DNA from: Bacilli bacterium
Lineage (GTDB): Bacteria; Bacillota_I; Bacilli_A; RF39; UBA660
Assembly: GCA_900758895.1 (NCBI GenBank)
Contig: CAAETG010000067.1
Location: 1 to 11,214, forward strand
Length of the DNA stretch: 11,214 nucleotides
Direction of reading: 5' to 3'
The notes under the pieces were generated by a model. That model was not told the DNA's origin and ran no database searches. It was given only the letters and a program-made list of their open reading frames with translations. Every line of letters begins with the position of its first letter. The stretch's first letter is position 1. This document shows, piece by piece, positions 6,581 through 11,214 of the stretch. A program made the translations under genes and the position numbers.

Positions 6581-6927
6581 TTCTTTAAAATCATCTTCAA
6601 ATCATCTTCAGGATAATCAATTTCTATTTTAGTACCAATATCTCCAAACAAATGAAATTTATCATCCAGAACATCAACAAGTATTTTTGTTCCTATATCA
6701 CCAGATAGATAAATTTGATTATCTACCATCCAATTATCTACTAACTCAGCTATACTAATATTAGTACTATATTTTGGCTCTTTATCAACATCTAGCATTA
6801 AAACTGCAAAAATTCCAAATTGACTAATAACATATCTTTCTACTCGATCCAGATGCTTTTGACCATTTTCTATTTTAACTAAATAAGTACCTATAGGATA
6901 GGGTACACTAAAATTATTATTTTCCAT
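6577..6927 (-). CDS. hypothetical protein with internal GDIGTKI repeat
   Basis: This 116-residue cytoplasmic protein has no signal or membrane segment and is not recognised. Its N-terminal part (residues 10-60, YPIGTYLVKIENGQ and QFGIFAVLMLD) looks like a small beta-rich domain. The C-terminal part contains two copies of an about 19-residue unit, IYLSGDIGTKILVDVLDD (72-89) and FHLFGDIGTKIEIDYPED (91-108), with identical GDIGTKI cores. The start is placed at 6927 because GGGAGG lies 6 nt upstream; an in-frame ATG at 6957 has no such site. It lies between a remnant NTP pyrophosphohydrolase gene and the lipoprotein gene and ends in a strong terminator. Short proteins of this style are often found on phages and islands, but no family is claimed. 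Confidence 0.7.
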   Translation of the reverse strand: MENNNFSVPYPIGTYLVKIENGQKHLDRVERYVISQFGIFAVLMLDVDKEPKYSTNISIAELVDNWMVDNQIYLSGDIGTKILVDVLDDKFHLFGDIGTKIEIDYPEDDLKMILKK

Positions 6928-6985
6928 TAAAAACCTCCCATTTACACTCAAATTCATCTAATTGTTTATTGTTAATTACTTTTTC

Positions 6986-7048
6986 TCATCTAAAATACGA
7001 AATATCCGGAATATTATCTCTAACTAATTTATTATAAATTTGATCCAT
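6986..7048 (-). pseudogene. remnant of an NTP pyrophosphohydrolase gene
   Basis: An ATG at 7048, with AAAGGA about 10 nt upstream, opens a frame reading MDQIYNKLVRDNIPDISYFR before a TGA at 6986-6988. YNKLVRDxIP is the characteristic start of small MazG-like, all-alpha NTP pyrophosphohydrolases (usually about 100 residues), house-cleaning enzymes that hydrolyse unusual nucleotides. After the conserved IPD, the next frame gives FRILDEKK and then TAA, reminiscent of the RIL-D-E part of the same family. A deletion of the middle with a frameshift would explain both. No catalytic EExxE helix remains, so the product would be inactive. It starts 17 nt after the fic stop and was probably in its operon. 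Confidence 0.6.
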
Positions 7049-7065
7049 CTTTTAACATTCCTTTA

Positions 7066-7605
7066 TTAGTATTCATCAGTTTCATAGTAATATGAAGCAT
7101 CAATTCCTTTAAAAATAGTATTTAAACTAAAATCATCAGTCAAATTATTTTCAATTAAAGTCTTAATTTCTAATGTATTAATAGGACTTCTTTCCATTGC
7201 TTGCAAATATAATCGTTTATCGATATTATCCCAATTAACAATCTTATTTAAATTCTTTTTTAAAATTAAATCCAACCAAATTCTTGTACTACGACCATTT
7301 CCTTCTAAAAAAGGATGAGCAATATTCATTTCAACATATTTATCAATAATATTATCTAAAGTATTTTCACTCATAGTCTCAATTTTTTTCAAAATATCTT
7401 CTAAATATAAAGAGTTCGCAAATCTAAAATTGCCTTTAGAAATATTTTGTTTTCTAATTTGACCAGCAAAATCATAAAGTCCTTCAAATAAATATTTATG
7501 AATTTGTTGTAATCCTTTAACAGTACCTACTTCAATTTGATTAATATCTCCACTGGAAAATAATTTCTTAGCATTTTCTAAACTAGCTTCATCAATCTTA
7601 TTCAT
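7066..7605 (-). CDS. fic: class III Fic AMP-transferase, NmFic-like
   Basis: This 179-residue Fic protein transfers AMP from ATP to a protein hydroxyl. The motif HPFLEGNGRSTR (residues 97-108) is complete: catalytic His97, Mg-binding Glu101 and Arg108. The flap region NISKGNFRFANSLYLED is also typical. By memory of the family it closely follows Neisseria meningitidis NmFic throughout, including LYLQAMERSP and IFKGI-SYYYE. NmFic is controlled by tetramer formation and autoadenylylation of a C-terminal Tyr, and modifies GyrB. Here the C-terminal inhibitory helix reads SYYYET: Ser171, Tyr172 and Glu175 are kept, but the usual Gly/Asn after the Glu is Thr. The start at 7605 is chosen because the family begins here and the 18 codons upstream run back through the tRNA terminator; the ribosome site (GTGGGT) is weak. 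No separate antitoxin gene is seen. Confidence 0.92.
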   Translation of the reverse strand: MNKIDEASLENAKKLFSSGDINQIEVGTVKGLQQIHKYLFEGLYDFAGQIRKQNISKGNFRFANSLYLEDILKKIETMSENTLDNIIDKYVEMNIAHPFLEGNGRSTRIWLDLILKKNLNKIVNWDNIDKRLYLQAMERSPINTLEIKTLIENNLTDDFSLNTIFKGIDASYYYETDEY

Positions 7606-7625
7606 AGTGACCCACTTTCTTATAT

Positions 7626-7650
7626 AAAAAAAGAACCTTTTTAGGTTCTT
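7626..7650 (-). terminator. intrinsic terminator after tRNA-Trp
   Basis: On the minus strand a perfect 8-bp stem AAGAACCT/AGGTTCTT with a 4-nt loop is followed by seven T. It ends the tRNA transcript 20 nt before the fic start, so fic needs its own promoter; TATATAAG directly after the T run is the only -10-like site there. Confidence 0.85.
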
Positions 7651-7660
7651 AATTTTCAAA

Positions 7661-7734
7661 TGGCAGGGGATGAGAGAATCGAACTCCCAACTAAAGTTTT
7701 GGAGACTCCTATTATACCATTTAACTAATCCCCT
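7661..7734 (-). tRNA. trnW: tRNA-Trp (CCA anticodon)
   Basis: The minus strand folds as a full cloverleaf of 74 nt with encoded 3' CCA. The acceptor stem is AGGGGAT/ATCCCCT (7 bp) with discriminator G. The D stem is GTTA/TAAT, and the anticodon stem GGAGT/ACTTT has loop CTCCAAA. The T stem is GGGAG/CTCTC with loop TTCGATT. The anticodon CCA lies at 7700-7702 and reads UGG only, in keeping with standard use of UGA as stop. A hairpin ATCTC/GAGAT (7737-7750) lies just before the mature 5' end and may mark the leader. It stands alone, followed by its own terminator. Confidence 0.95.
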
Positions 7735-7756
7735 AAATCTCCTAAGAGATATATCA

Positions 7757-7762
7757 ATTATA
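7757..7762 (-). promoter_or_regulatory. candidate -10 of tRNA-Trp
   Basis: A perfect TATAAT on the minus strand lies 22 nt before the mature tRNA 5' end. No good -35 is seen at 16-18 nt. TTGGAC lies only 10 nt upstream and may instead pair with a GATATA closer to the tRNA (17 nt). Confidence 0.4.
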
Positions 7763-7792
7763 ACATAATTAAGTCCAATTTAAAAGCATTTT

Positions 7793-7800
7793 CATATAAT
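7793..7800 (+). promoter_or_regulatory. candidate -10 of the CwlJ-like gene
   Basis: CATATAAT includes a perfect TATAAT (7795-7800) but no -35 TTGACA-like hexamer stands 16-18 nt upstream. The form CATA-N3-T resembles the -10 of sporulation sigma-E promoters, which would suit a spore hydrolase; this is weak, single-site evidence. Confidence 0.35.
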
Positions 7801-7818
7801 AAATTAGGTGATTTAATT

Positions 7819-8238
7819 ATGTTAGTAAATTATACGACAAAAGAACTCGATTTATTAGCAAGAATTATGCGAGCCGAAGCACAAACAGAAGGGGATTTAG
7901 GCATGCTTATGGTAGGAAATGTTGTTGTTAATCGCGTTATTGCTGATTGTTATACATTCAAAAATATCGATAGTATTGAAGAGGCCATTTATCAACCCAA
8001 TCAATTTGTTGGAACCAATTCTTCTCTTTTTTATGGATCAGCAACAACAGCAGAAAAAAATTTAGCTCAAAGAACTTTAAGAGGAGAATACTATTATCCA
8101 GCAACACATTCATTATGGTTTTATGCTCCCGGCTCTAACAGTTGTACCTCTACATGGTATAGTCAACCACTAGCAGGTAAATATAAAAACCATTGTTTTT
8201 ATCGTCCTCAAAGTGGCGAATGTCAAGAATTATACTAA
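7819..8238 (+). CDS. cell wall hydrolase, CwlJ/SleB family (Hydrolase_2)
   Basis: This 139-residue protein consists of one Hydrolase_2 domain (PF07486). The family cuts cortex peptidoglycan during spore germination, SleB acting as a lytic transglycosylase. Family marks are LLARIMRAEAQTEG with the catalytic Glu20, VGNVVVNRV (32-40), YQPNQF and the C-terminal HCFYRP. Its length and the lack of a signal peptide or peptidoglycan-binding domain match CwlJ (142 residues) better than SleB (about 305). No gerQ-like partner is in the window. Four Cys residues (44, 108, 126, 134) are noteworthy for a coat-associated enzyme. AGGTGATT, 7 nt before the ATG, is a strong ribosome site. A CwlD-like amidase gene 6.6 kb upstream supports a spore-former. 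The family call is firm; the exact CwlJ role is inferred. Confidence 0.88.
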   Translation: MLVNYTTKELDLLARIMRAEAQTEGDLGMLMVGNVVVNRVIADCYTFKNIDSIEEAIYQPNQFVGTNSSLFYGSATTAEKNLAQRTLRGEYYYPATHSLWFYAPGSNSCTSTWYSQPLAGKYKNHCFYRPQSGECQELY

Positions 8239-8269
8239 AAGATCAAAATGGTCTTTTTTATTTTTGATC
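8237..8269. terminator. bidirectional terminator between the CwlJ-like gene and dut
   Basis: For the plus strand AAAAGATC pairs with GGTCTTTT (8237-8244 and 8250-8257) and runs into T. For the minus strand GATCAAAA pairs with TTTTGATC (8241-8248 and 8262-8269) and is followed by four T. The two stems share bases, so each transcript uses a different fold. The region covers the stop codons of both convergent genes. Confidence 0.7.
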
Positions 8270-8716
8270 AGTAGAACCAAATCCACCAATACGTTCACCC
8301 TCCGCGTGATCATCATCACATAATAAAAACTTTTGAAATACAACCTGTCCAATTGCTTCCCCTTTATGAATAATAATATCATGATCTGTAACATTATAAT
8401 ATTGAAAATAAAAATGTCCATCATTTTCTTTATTACCATAATAATCCCGATCAATAATACCTATTCCATTACTCATTAAAAGTCCTTTCTTAGGACCACT
8501 ACTACGACTAACAAGAATATAATATTCATCTTCAAGACAGTAAGCTTTTAACCCAGTAGGAATAAAGGTCGGTTTACAACCCAATTTAAATGGAGGAATA
8601 ATAACATCTTCTGCTGCTTCAATATCATATGCTGCCGCATATTTTGTTTTTCTAACAGGTAAATGAATATCTTTATCTTCATAACCTCGAACAACCTCAA
8701 ATCCTCTAACTCTCAT
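8258..8716 (-). CDS. dut: dUTP diphosphatase (trimeric)
   Basis: This 152-residue trimeric dUTPase hydrolyses dUTP to dUMP and pyrophosphate, keeping uracil out of DNA and supplying dUMP for thymidylate synthesis. All five motifs are visible: AAYDIEAAED (about 28-37), VSRSSG (69-74), GIGIIDRDYYG (84-94, with catalytic Asp89), GQVVF (123-127) and the C-terminal GGFGST (144-149) that closes over the nucleotide. A short insertion, GNKENDGHF, follows motif 3. The start is set at the ATG at 8716, with GGTGA 5 nt upstream; the GTG codons further upstream are part of that ribosome site. It is transcribed from its own promoter overlapping the surface-protein terminator. Confidence 0.95.
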   Translation of the reverse strand: MRVRGFEVVRGYEDKDIHLPVRKTKYAAAYDIEAAEDVIIPPFKLGCKPTFIPTGLKAYCLEDEYYILVSRSSGPKKGLLMSNGIGIIDRDYYGNKENDGHFYFQYYNVTDHDIIIHKGEAIGQVVFQKFLLCDDDHAEGERIGGFGSTDQK

Positions 8717-8732
8717 ATACTTCACCACTAAA

Positions 8733-8761
8733 AATATATCAAAAAAATAGCTATGTTACAA
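8733..8761 (-). promoter_or_regulatory. promoter of dut, overlapping a terminator
   Basis: On the minus strand TTGTAA (8756-8761) and TATATT (8733-8738) are exactly 17 nt apart. The -35 is in the loop of the surface-protein terminator and the -10 follows its T run. The start would fall near 8726, right at the GGTGA ribosome site, leaving a leader of about 10 nt. Confidence 0.6.
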
Positions 8762-8769
8762 GCTATTTT
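8741..8769 (-). terminator. intrinsic terminator after the surface-protein gene
   Basis: On the minus strand a perfect 9-bp stem AAAATAGCT/AGCTATTTT with loop TGTAACAT is followed by more T (seven A on the plus strand at 8741-8747). Confidence 0.85.
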
Positions 8770-8775
8770 ATAAAT

Positions 8776-10065
8776 TTATTGAACAACATAAGGATCAAAC
8801 ATCGTACCAGAACCAGTTATTGTAGCTTCAGACGATATATTAATAACTGGACGCACACCATACGTGCCATTCACAATGCTGCCGCCCAAGGAGCCAGTCG
8901 AACCCACAGAGAACACGCCAGCATAACCATTATAGTGAGACGGAGACATCGTCCAATAATACTGTCCTGTATAAAGGTAATAACTATTATTACTACTGGT
9001 TGTTCCTCCGGCCATTCTTACTTCATCTGCTGTAATTAATCCTACTTTTATTGTATAGATATCGTTTGTATTACTACATTGTAACGTTGGTTGAGTTGAT
9101 CCATATACTCGATCATATGCTACATAATAGAATGTGGTTCCACTTGCTACCCAATTACTTTCGCTTCTTGTGTTCCGATCATTACAGAATCCTGGACTAC
9201 TTACTACTTTATCATCGAGTCCTTGATTAGTGATATTGGTTGTATACCAATTATCTAGTACTCCTTTAATCGTACTTGCCGTTCCACTATTTTGGGTACT
9301 TGGTCTTTGAACACCCGCTTGATAGGTGTATCCTACGTAGTAACTTGCAGTATACGAACTATTGTAAGCACTTGTTCCTGTTTGCCTATCACTTGATGAC
9401 TCGCCATTGGCATGAGCACTGGTTCCATCATAGATAATTCTAATTGAACCATCTCCATTAATTCGAATAATTCGCCAGTAGTATCCTGCAAATTGGACAT
9501 AATTGTTTTCTACATCTCCCCGGTAATAGTATGAGGTTCCTAGATTATCTGTTGTCTCATAGATTCCTACTGTTGCTTCATCGCATCCACTTGTACAACT
9601 TGTATTAGCAAAGTTAGGTGTATCTAAATTTACATCAATTCTTCCAAGTACAGTATCCACTTTCTTTGTTGTTGCTGTTACAAAATTTAGATAGCATTTT
9701 GTTCCTTTGGTTGTAAATGGTGCTACGGTAAGTAATTGTATATCGCCTTCATAGCTAATACTAATACTACTATCTTCTTCGCCATTTACTGTACAATAGC
9801 TATCCTCTGTTAATTCATAATTACCTTCTGGAATAGTATCGCTTACTTCTCCATCAACAGTTATAGCAACAATATTCAAATCCGCCAAGCTATAATTAAT
9901 TGTTCCGTTTACAAGTGTAATAGACTCTGTTACTCGATATTTTGCATGACTTCTACTAATAATAAATATTACAAGAAGTACTACTACACAGACAAAACCA
10001 ATCAAAAAACGTATCCTATGTTTATTAGAATATAATGTTTCAAATTCAATCTCTTTATTCTTCAA
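8776..10065 (-). CDS. membrane-anchored surface protein with variable-looking C-terminal domain
   Basis: About 429 residues. A short Lys-rich cytoplasmic start is followed by one membrane helix (about 20-37, FLIGFVCVVVLLVIFI) and SRSHAKYRV, a junction that looks processed or anchored. The rest would be outside the cell, rich in Ser, Thr, Asn, Gly and Tyr. Residues about 187-429 form a domain with YYWRIIRINGDGSIRIIYDG, VGLITADEVRMAGG, YYWTMSPS and GVRPVINISS, ending DPYVVQ. This resembles DUF6273/C-type-lectin-like domains repeated in gut Bacillota; from memory only. The codons for residues about 376-406 are abruptly GC-rich. The start is uncertain: TTG at 10065 has AGAGG 8 nt upstream, while ATG at 10083 has no ribosome site. 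It diverges from the XRE genes and ends in a strong terminator. Function unknown; adhesion or ligand binding is likely. Confidence 0.8.
   Translation of the reverse strand: MKNKEIEFETLYSNKHRIRFLIGFVCVVVLLVIFIISRSHAKYRVTESITLVNGTINYSLADLNIVAITVDGEVSDTIPEGNYELTEDSYCTVNGEEDSSISISYEGDIQLLTVAPFTTKGTKCYLNFVTATTKKVDTVLGRIDVNLDTPNFANTSCTSGCDEATVGIYETTDNLGTSYYYRGDVENNYVQFAGYYWRIIRINGDGSIRIIYDGTSAHANGESSSDRQTGTSAYNSSYTASYYVGYTYQAGVQRPSTQNSGTASTIKGVLDNWYTTNITNQGLDDKVVSSPGFCNDRNTRSESNWVASGTTFYYVAYDRVYGSTQPTLQCSNTNDIYTIKVGLITADEVRMAGGTTSSNNSYYLYTGQYYWTMSPSHYNGYAGVFSVGSTGSLGGSIVNGTYGVRPVINISSEATITGSGTMFDPYVVQ
8845..8940 (-). other. GC-rich, candidate hypervariable segment of the surface-protein gene
   Basis: The segment encodes residues about 376-406, from the Ser after WTMSP to GVRPV. 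By hand count 48 of the 90 bases at 8851-8940 are G or C, against about 30% around it. Many codons here end in C or G, unlike the rest of the window. Several (CAC, TAT, GGT, GGC, AGC, ATT) have the form NNC or NNT that adenine-directed mutation of AAC/AAT would give. The segment lies just before a conserved GVRPVINI, a position typical for variable repeats of lectin-fold proteins. Confidence 0.45.
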
Positions 10066-10112
10066 TTTTATAACCTCTTTCATTATAAAACTGCAGACTT
10101 TTAACAATTATA

Positions 10113-10141
10113 ATTATACAAAAATTCTCAGTATAGGTCAA
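10113..10141 (-). promoter_or_regulatory. promoter of the surface-protein gene
   Basis: On the minus strand TTGACC (10136-10141) and TATAAT (10113-10118) are exactly 17 nt apart. Initiation near 10106 gives a leader of about 40 nt. The 14-bp repeat covers half of the -35 and most of the spacer. Confidence 0.7.
10125..10138 (+). repeat. 14-bp operator-like element, copy 1
   Basis: TTCTCAGTATAGGT, identical to copy 2 at 10699-10712. It lies 54 bp before the start of the broken XRE gene and inside the divergent surface-protein promoter. Confidence 0.6.
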
Positions 10142-10162
10142 GATATTTTGAATTATTTTTTG

Positions 10163-10168
10163 TATAAT
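10163..10168 (+). promoter_or_regulatory. candidate -10 of the broken XRE gene
   Basis: A perfect TATAAT preceded by TG, 24 nt before the ATG at 10193. No matching -35 is seen. GGTGA (10183-10187) serves as ribosome site. Confidence 0.4.
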
Positions 10169-10192
10169 GAGACAATTTTTTTGGTGATAAAA

Positions 10193-10646
10193 ATGTATGC
10201 ACAAAAATTGAAATATATAGAATATAGAAATGAACTAAAAAAAAGATGCTGCTAAAGCATTAGGAATATCGGAGGTAATGTACAGCAAATATAAAAAAGA
10301 AATACAAATTTTTCCCATATCAAAGTTAAAACTTTTATGTAATTACTATAACATTTCTATAGATTACATTTTTGAACTAACAGAAAATAATAATTATCCT
10401 AATTTATCAAAAGAAATCAATAACCATTTAATGGCTAAAAGATTAAAAGAATTACGTAAAGAAATAAATATGACTCAAAAACAATTGTCAAAAGTTCTAA
10501 GCATAGGTCAAAGTACTCTAGCGGAATATGAACGTGGAACTTATATTATCTCTACTTACACCTTATATTCTTTATGAATTAATTATAAAATATCTGCTGA
10601 TTATCTTCTGGGAACCATAGATTTTCCAAAATATATCGATCGTTAA
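10193..10646 (+). pseudogene. double-XRE regulator gene broken by frameshift and in-frame TGA
   Basis: The start MYAQKLKYIEYRNELKK follows GGTGA and aligns with the intact paralogue at 10766. An 8-A run (10237-10244) puts the frame out by one base, giving a stop at 10253-10255. The original frame continues from 10245 as DAAKALGISEVMYSKY, through the linker and a second helix-turn-helix (MTQKQLSKVLSIGQSTLAEY), to a TGA at 10575-10577 where the paralogue has a Cys TGT. The same frame then continues INYKISADYLLG to a TAA at 10644-10646. The frame after the TGA matches the paralogue, so both lesions are recent. A product starting at the internal ATG 10278 would lack most of the first DNA-binding domain. 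Two lesions favour a true pseudogene over error. Confidence 0.75.
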
Positions 10647-10664
10647 AAGTCTCAGTCTATAAAT

Positions 10665-10693
10665 ATTATACATATGAAATAATGTAAAGTCAA
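10665..10693 (-). promoter_or_regulatory. candidate antisense promoter facing the broken XRE gene
   Basis: On the minus strand TTGACT (10688-10693) and TATAAT (10665-10670) are exactly 17 nt apart. Transcription would start near 10658 and run antisense through the pseudogene. It lies in the region duplicated with the XRE gene, in the position corresponding to the surface-protein promoter of copy 1. Confidence 0.55.
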
Positions 10694-10698
10694 TATTT

Positions 10699-10712
10699 TT
10701 CTCAGTATAGGT
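10699..10712 (+). repeat. 14-bp operator-like element, copy 2
   Basis: Identical to copy 1, TTCTCAGTATAGGT, 53 bp before the intact XRE start. A partial match, CTCAGTCTATA, occurs at 10651-10661. Confidence 0.6.
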
Positions 10713-10765
10713 TCACAAAAATTGCAACTTATTTTTACCTTTGGGAGAATTAAAATGGTGATTAT

Positions 10766-11214
10766 ATGTACAGTAACAGACTTAAAAAAATAGAATATAG
10801 ATATGAATATAAACAAAAAGATGCTGCTAAAATATTAGGAATATCAGAAAGTATGTATAGCAGATATAAAAAAAATAAAAAAACAATGCCAATTAAACAT
10901 TTGAATACCATTTGTAATTATTATAATATCTCCATTGATTATATCTTTGAGCTAACCGAAAAAGAAAAATATTCCACTTCCAAACCAGATATAAATCGAG
11001 AATTAATGGCCAATAGATTAAAAGAATTTAGAAAAGAAAATAAACTAACACAAATCAAACTAGCTCAAATTTTAAATATTGCCAATGGTACAATAGGAGA
11101 GTATGAAAAAGGAACTTATTTAATTTCAACGACTTGTTTATATACTATTTGTAAAAAATACAATATCTCTGCCGACTACCTTTTAGGCAAAATAGACGAG
11201 CCTAAATATTTAAA
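10766..11214 (+). CDS. double-XRE transcriptional regulator, 3'-incomplete
   Basis: The frame is open from the ATG at 10766 to the window end (149 codons), and by comparison with its broken paralogue only a few codons are missing. It contains two Cro/C1-type (XRE) DNA-binding domains. The first covers about residues 3-62 (QKDAAKILGISESMYSRYKK, closing with YYNISIDYIFEL). The second covers about 80-146 (LTQIKLAQILNIANGTIGEY, closing with KYNISADYLLG). A short charged linker joins them. The two halves share the same ending, so the protein probably arose by internal duplication. No ligand or dimerisation domain is present; the second HTH may serve as the second half-site binder. GGTG 5 nt before the ATG is the ribosome site. 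It likely acts as a repressor, possibly at the 14-bp elements near this gene pair. Confidence 0.85.
   Translation, partial: MYSNRLKKIEYRYEYKQKDAAKILGISESMYSRYKKNKKTMPIKHLNTICNYYNISIDYIFELTEKEKYSTSKPDINRELMANRLKEFRKENKLTQIKLAQILNIANGTIGEYEKGTYLISTTCLYTICKKYNISADYLLGKIDEPKYL

Noticed and set aside
7661..7734. Attachment site of an integrated island at tRNA-Trp
   Set aside because: No direct repeat of the tRNA 3' end is seen elsewhere in the window and no integrase is present; the idea remains open but unsupported.
8230..8454. Minus-strand open frame of 74 codons in another frame of dut
   Set aside because: It overlaps the clear dUTPase motifs in a different frame.
8779..9039. Plus-strand open frame of 86 codons
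   Set aside because: It is antisense to the GC-rich end of the surface-protein gene; its Arg/His/Thr-rich content is a by-product of that sequence.
10575..10577. In-frame TGA aligned to a Cys codon, as in selenoproteins
   Set aside because: The gene also has a frameshift, a transcription factor needs no such residue, and no stable hairpin follows the TGA.
6986..10577. TGA read as Trp (code 4)
   Set aside because: Intact genes use TGG for Trp and contain no in-frame TGA; the tRNA-Trp anticodon is CCA. The TGA at 10575 aligns to Cys, not Trp.
1..11214. CRISPR array, insertion sequence or replication origin
   Set aside because: No regularly spaced repeats, transposase or DnaA-box cluster was seen on either strand.

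Overview
The window is AT-rich, roughly 30% GC by eye, with closely packed genes, Shine-Dalgarno sites built on GGAGG or GGTGA, and stop codons that are almost all TAA. It carries two spore-cortex hydrolase families (a CwlD-type amidase and a CwlJ/SleB-type hydrolase), an HtrA protease, a trimeric dUTPase and a tRNA-Trp with anticodon CCA. Together these point to an uncultured gut-type member of the Bacillota, probably a low-GC lineage in or near Bacilli/Erysipelotrichia with the standard genetic code. The lineage is an inference; no rRNA is present.

Left part, 1-4420. A 5'-truncated membrane protein ends in a terminator that overlaps its own stop codon. The cwlD-like amidase follows and appears to lack a leader. 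A zinc-dependent phospholipase C-like gene on the minus strand overlaps the amidase gene tail to tail by 8 bp. From the divergent intergenic region reads an Abi_2-type gene (HEPN-like RX4H motif), followed after 1 bp by a membrane-anchored HtrA protease; these two look like one operon.

Middle part, 4419-7734, all on the minus strand. In transcription order: tRNA-Trp, a class III Fic AMP-transferase strikingly like Neisseria NmFic, a 20-codon remnant of an NTP pyrophosphohydrolase, a 116-residue protein with an internal GDIGTKI repeat, a lipoprotein with a twin CX3C motif, a 62-codon gene broken by an in-frame TAA, and an SDR oxidoreductase resembling 3-alpha-hydroxysteroid dehydrogenases. The broken genes and the mixed content suggest an accessory region beside a tRNA.

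Right part, 7757-11214. A CwlJ-like hydrolase (+) converges on dut (-). Upstream of dut lies a large surface protein (-) whose C-terminal 90 bp are abruptly GC-rich (48/90) and look hypervariable, possibly a diversity-generating retroelement target. Divergent from it is a double-XRE (two helix-turn-helix) gene, broken by a frameshift and an in-frame TGA. An intact tandem paralogue follows and runs off the window end. An identical 14-bp element lies about 55 bp before both XRE starts, and one copy sits inside the -35/-10 spacer of the surface-protein promoter. This suggests that double-XRE proteins control the surface protein.

A recurring layout runs through the minus-strand genes. For dut, the lipoprotein gene and the SDR gene, the -35 box lies in the loop of the upstream gene's terminator hairpin and the -10 box lies just past its U-tract.
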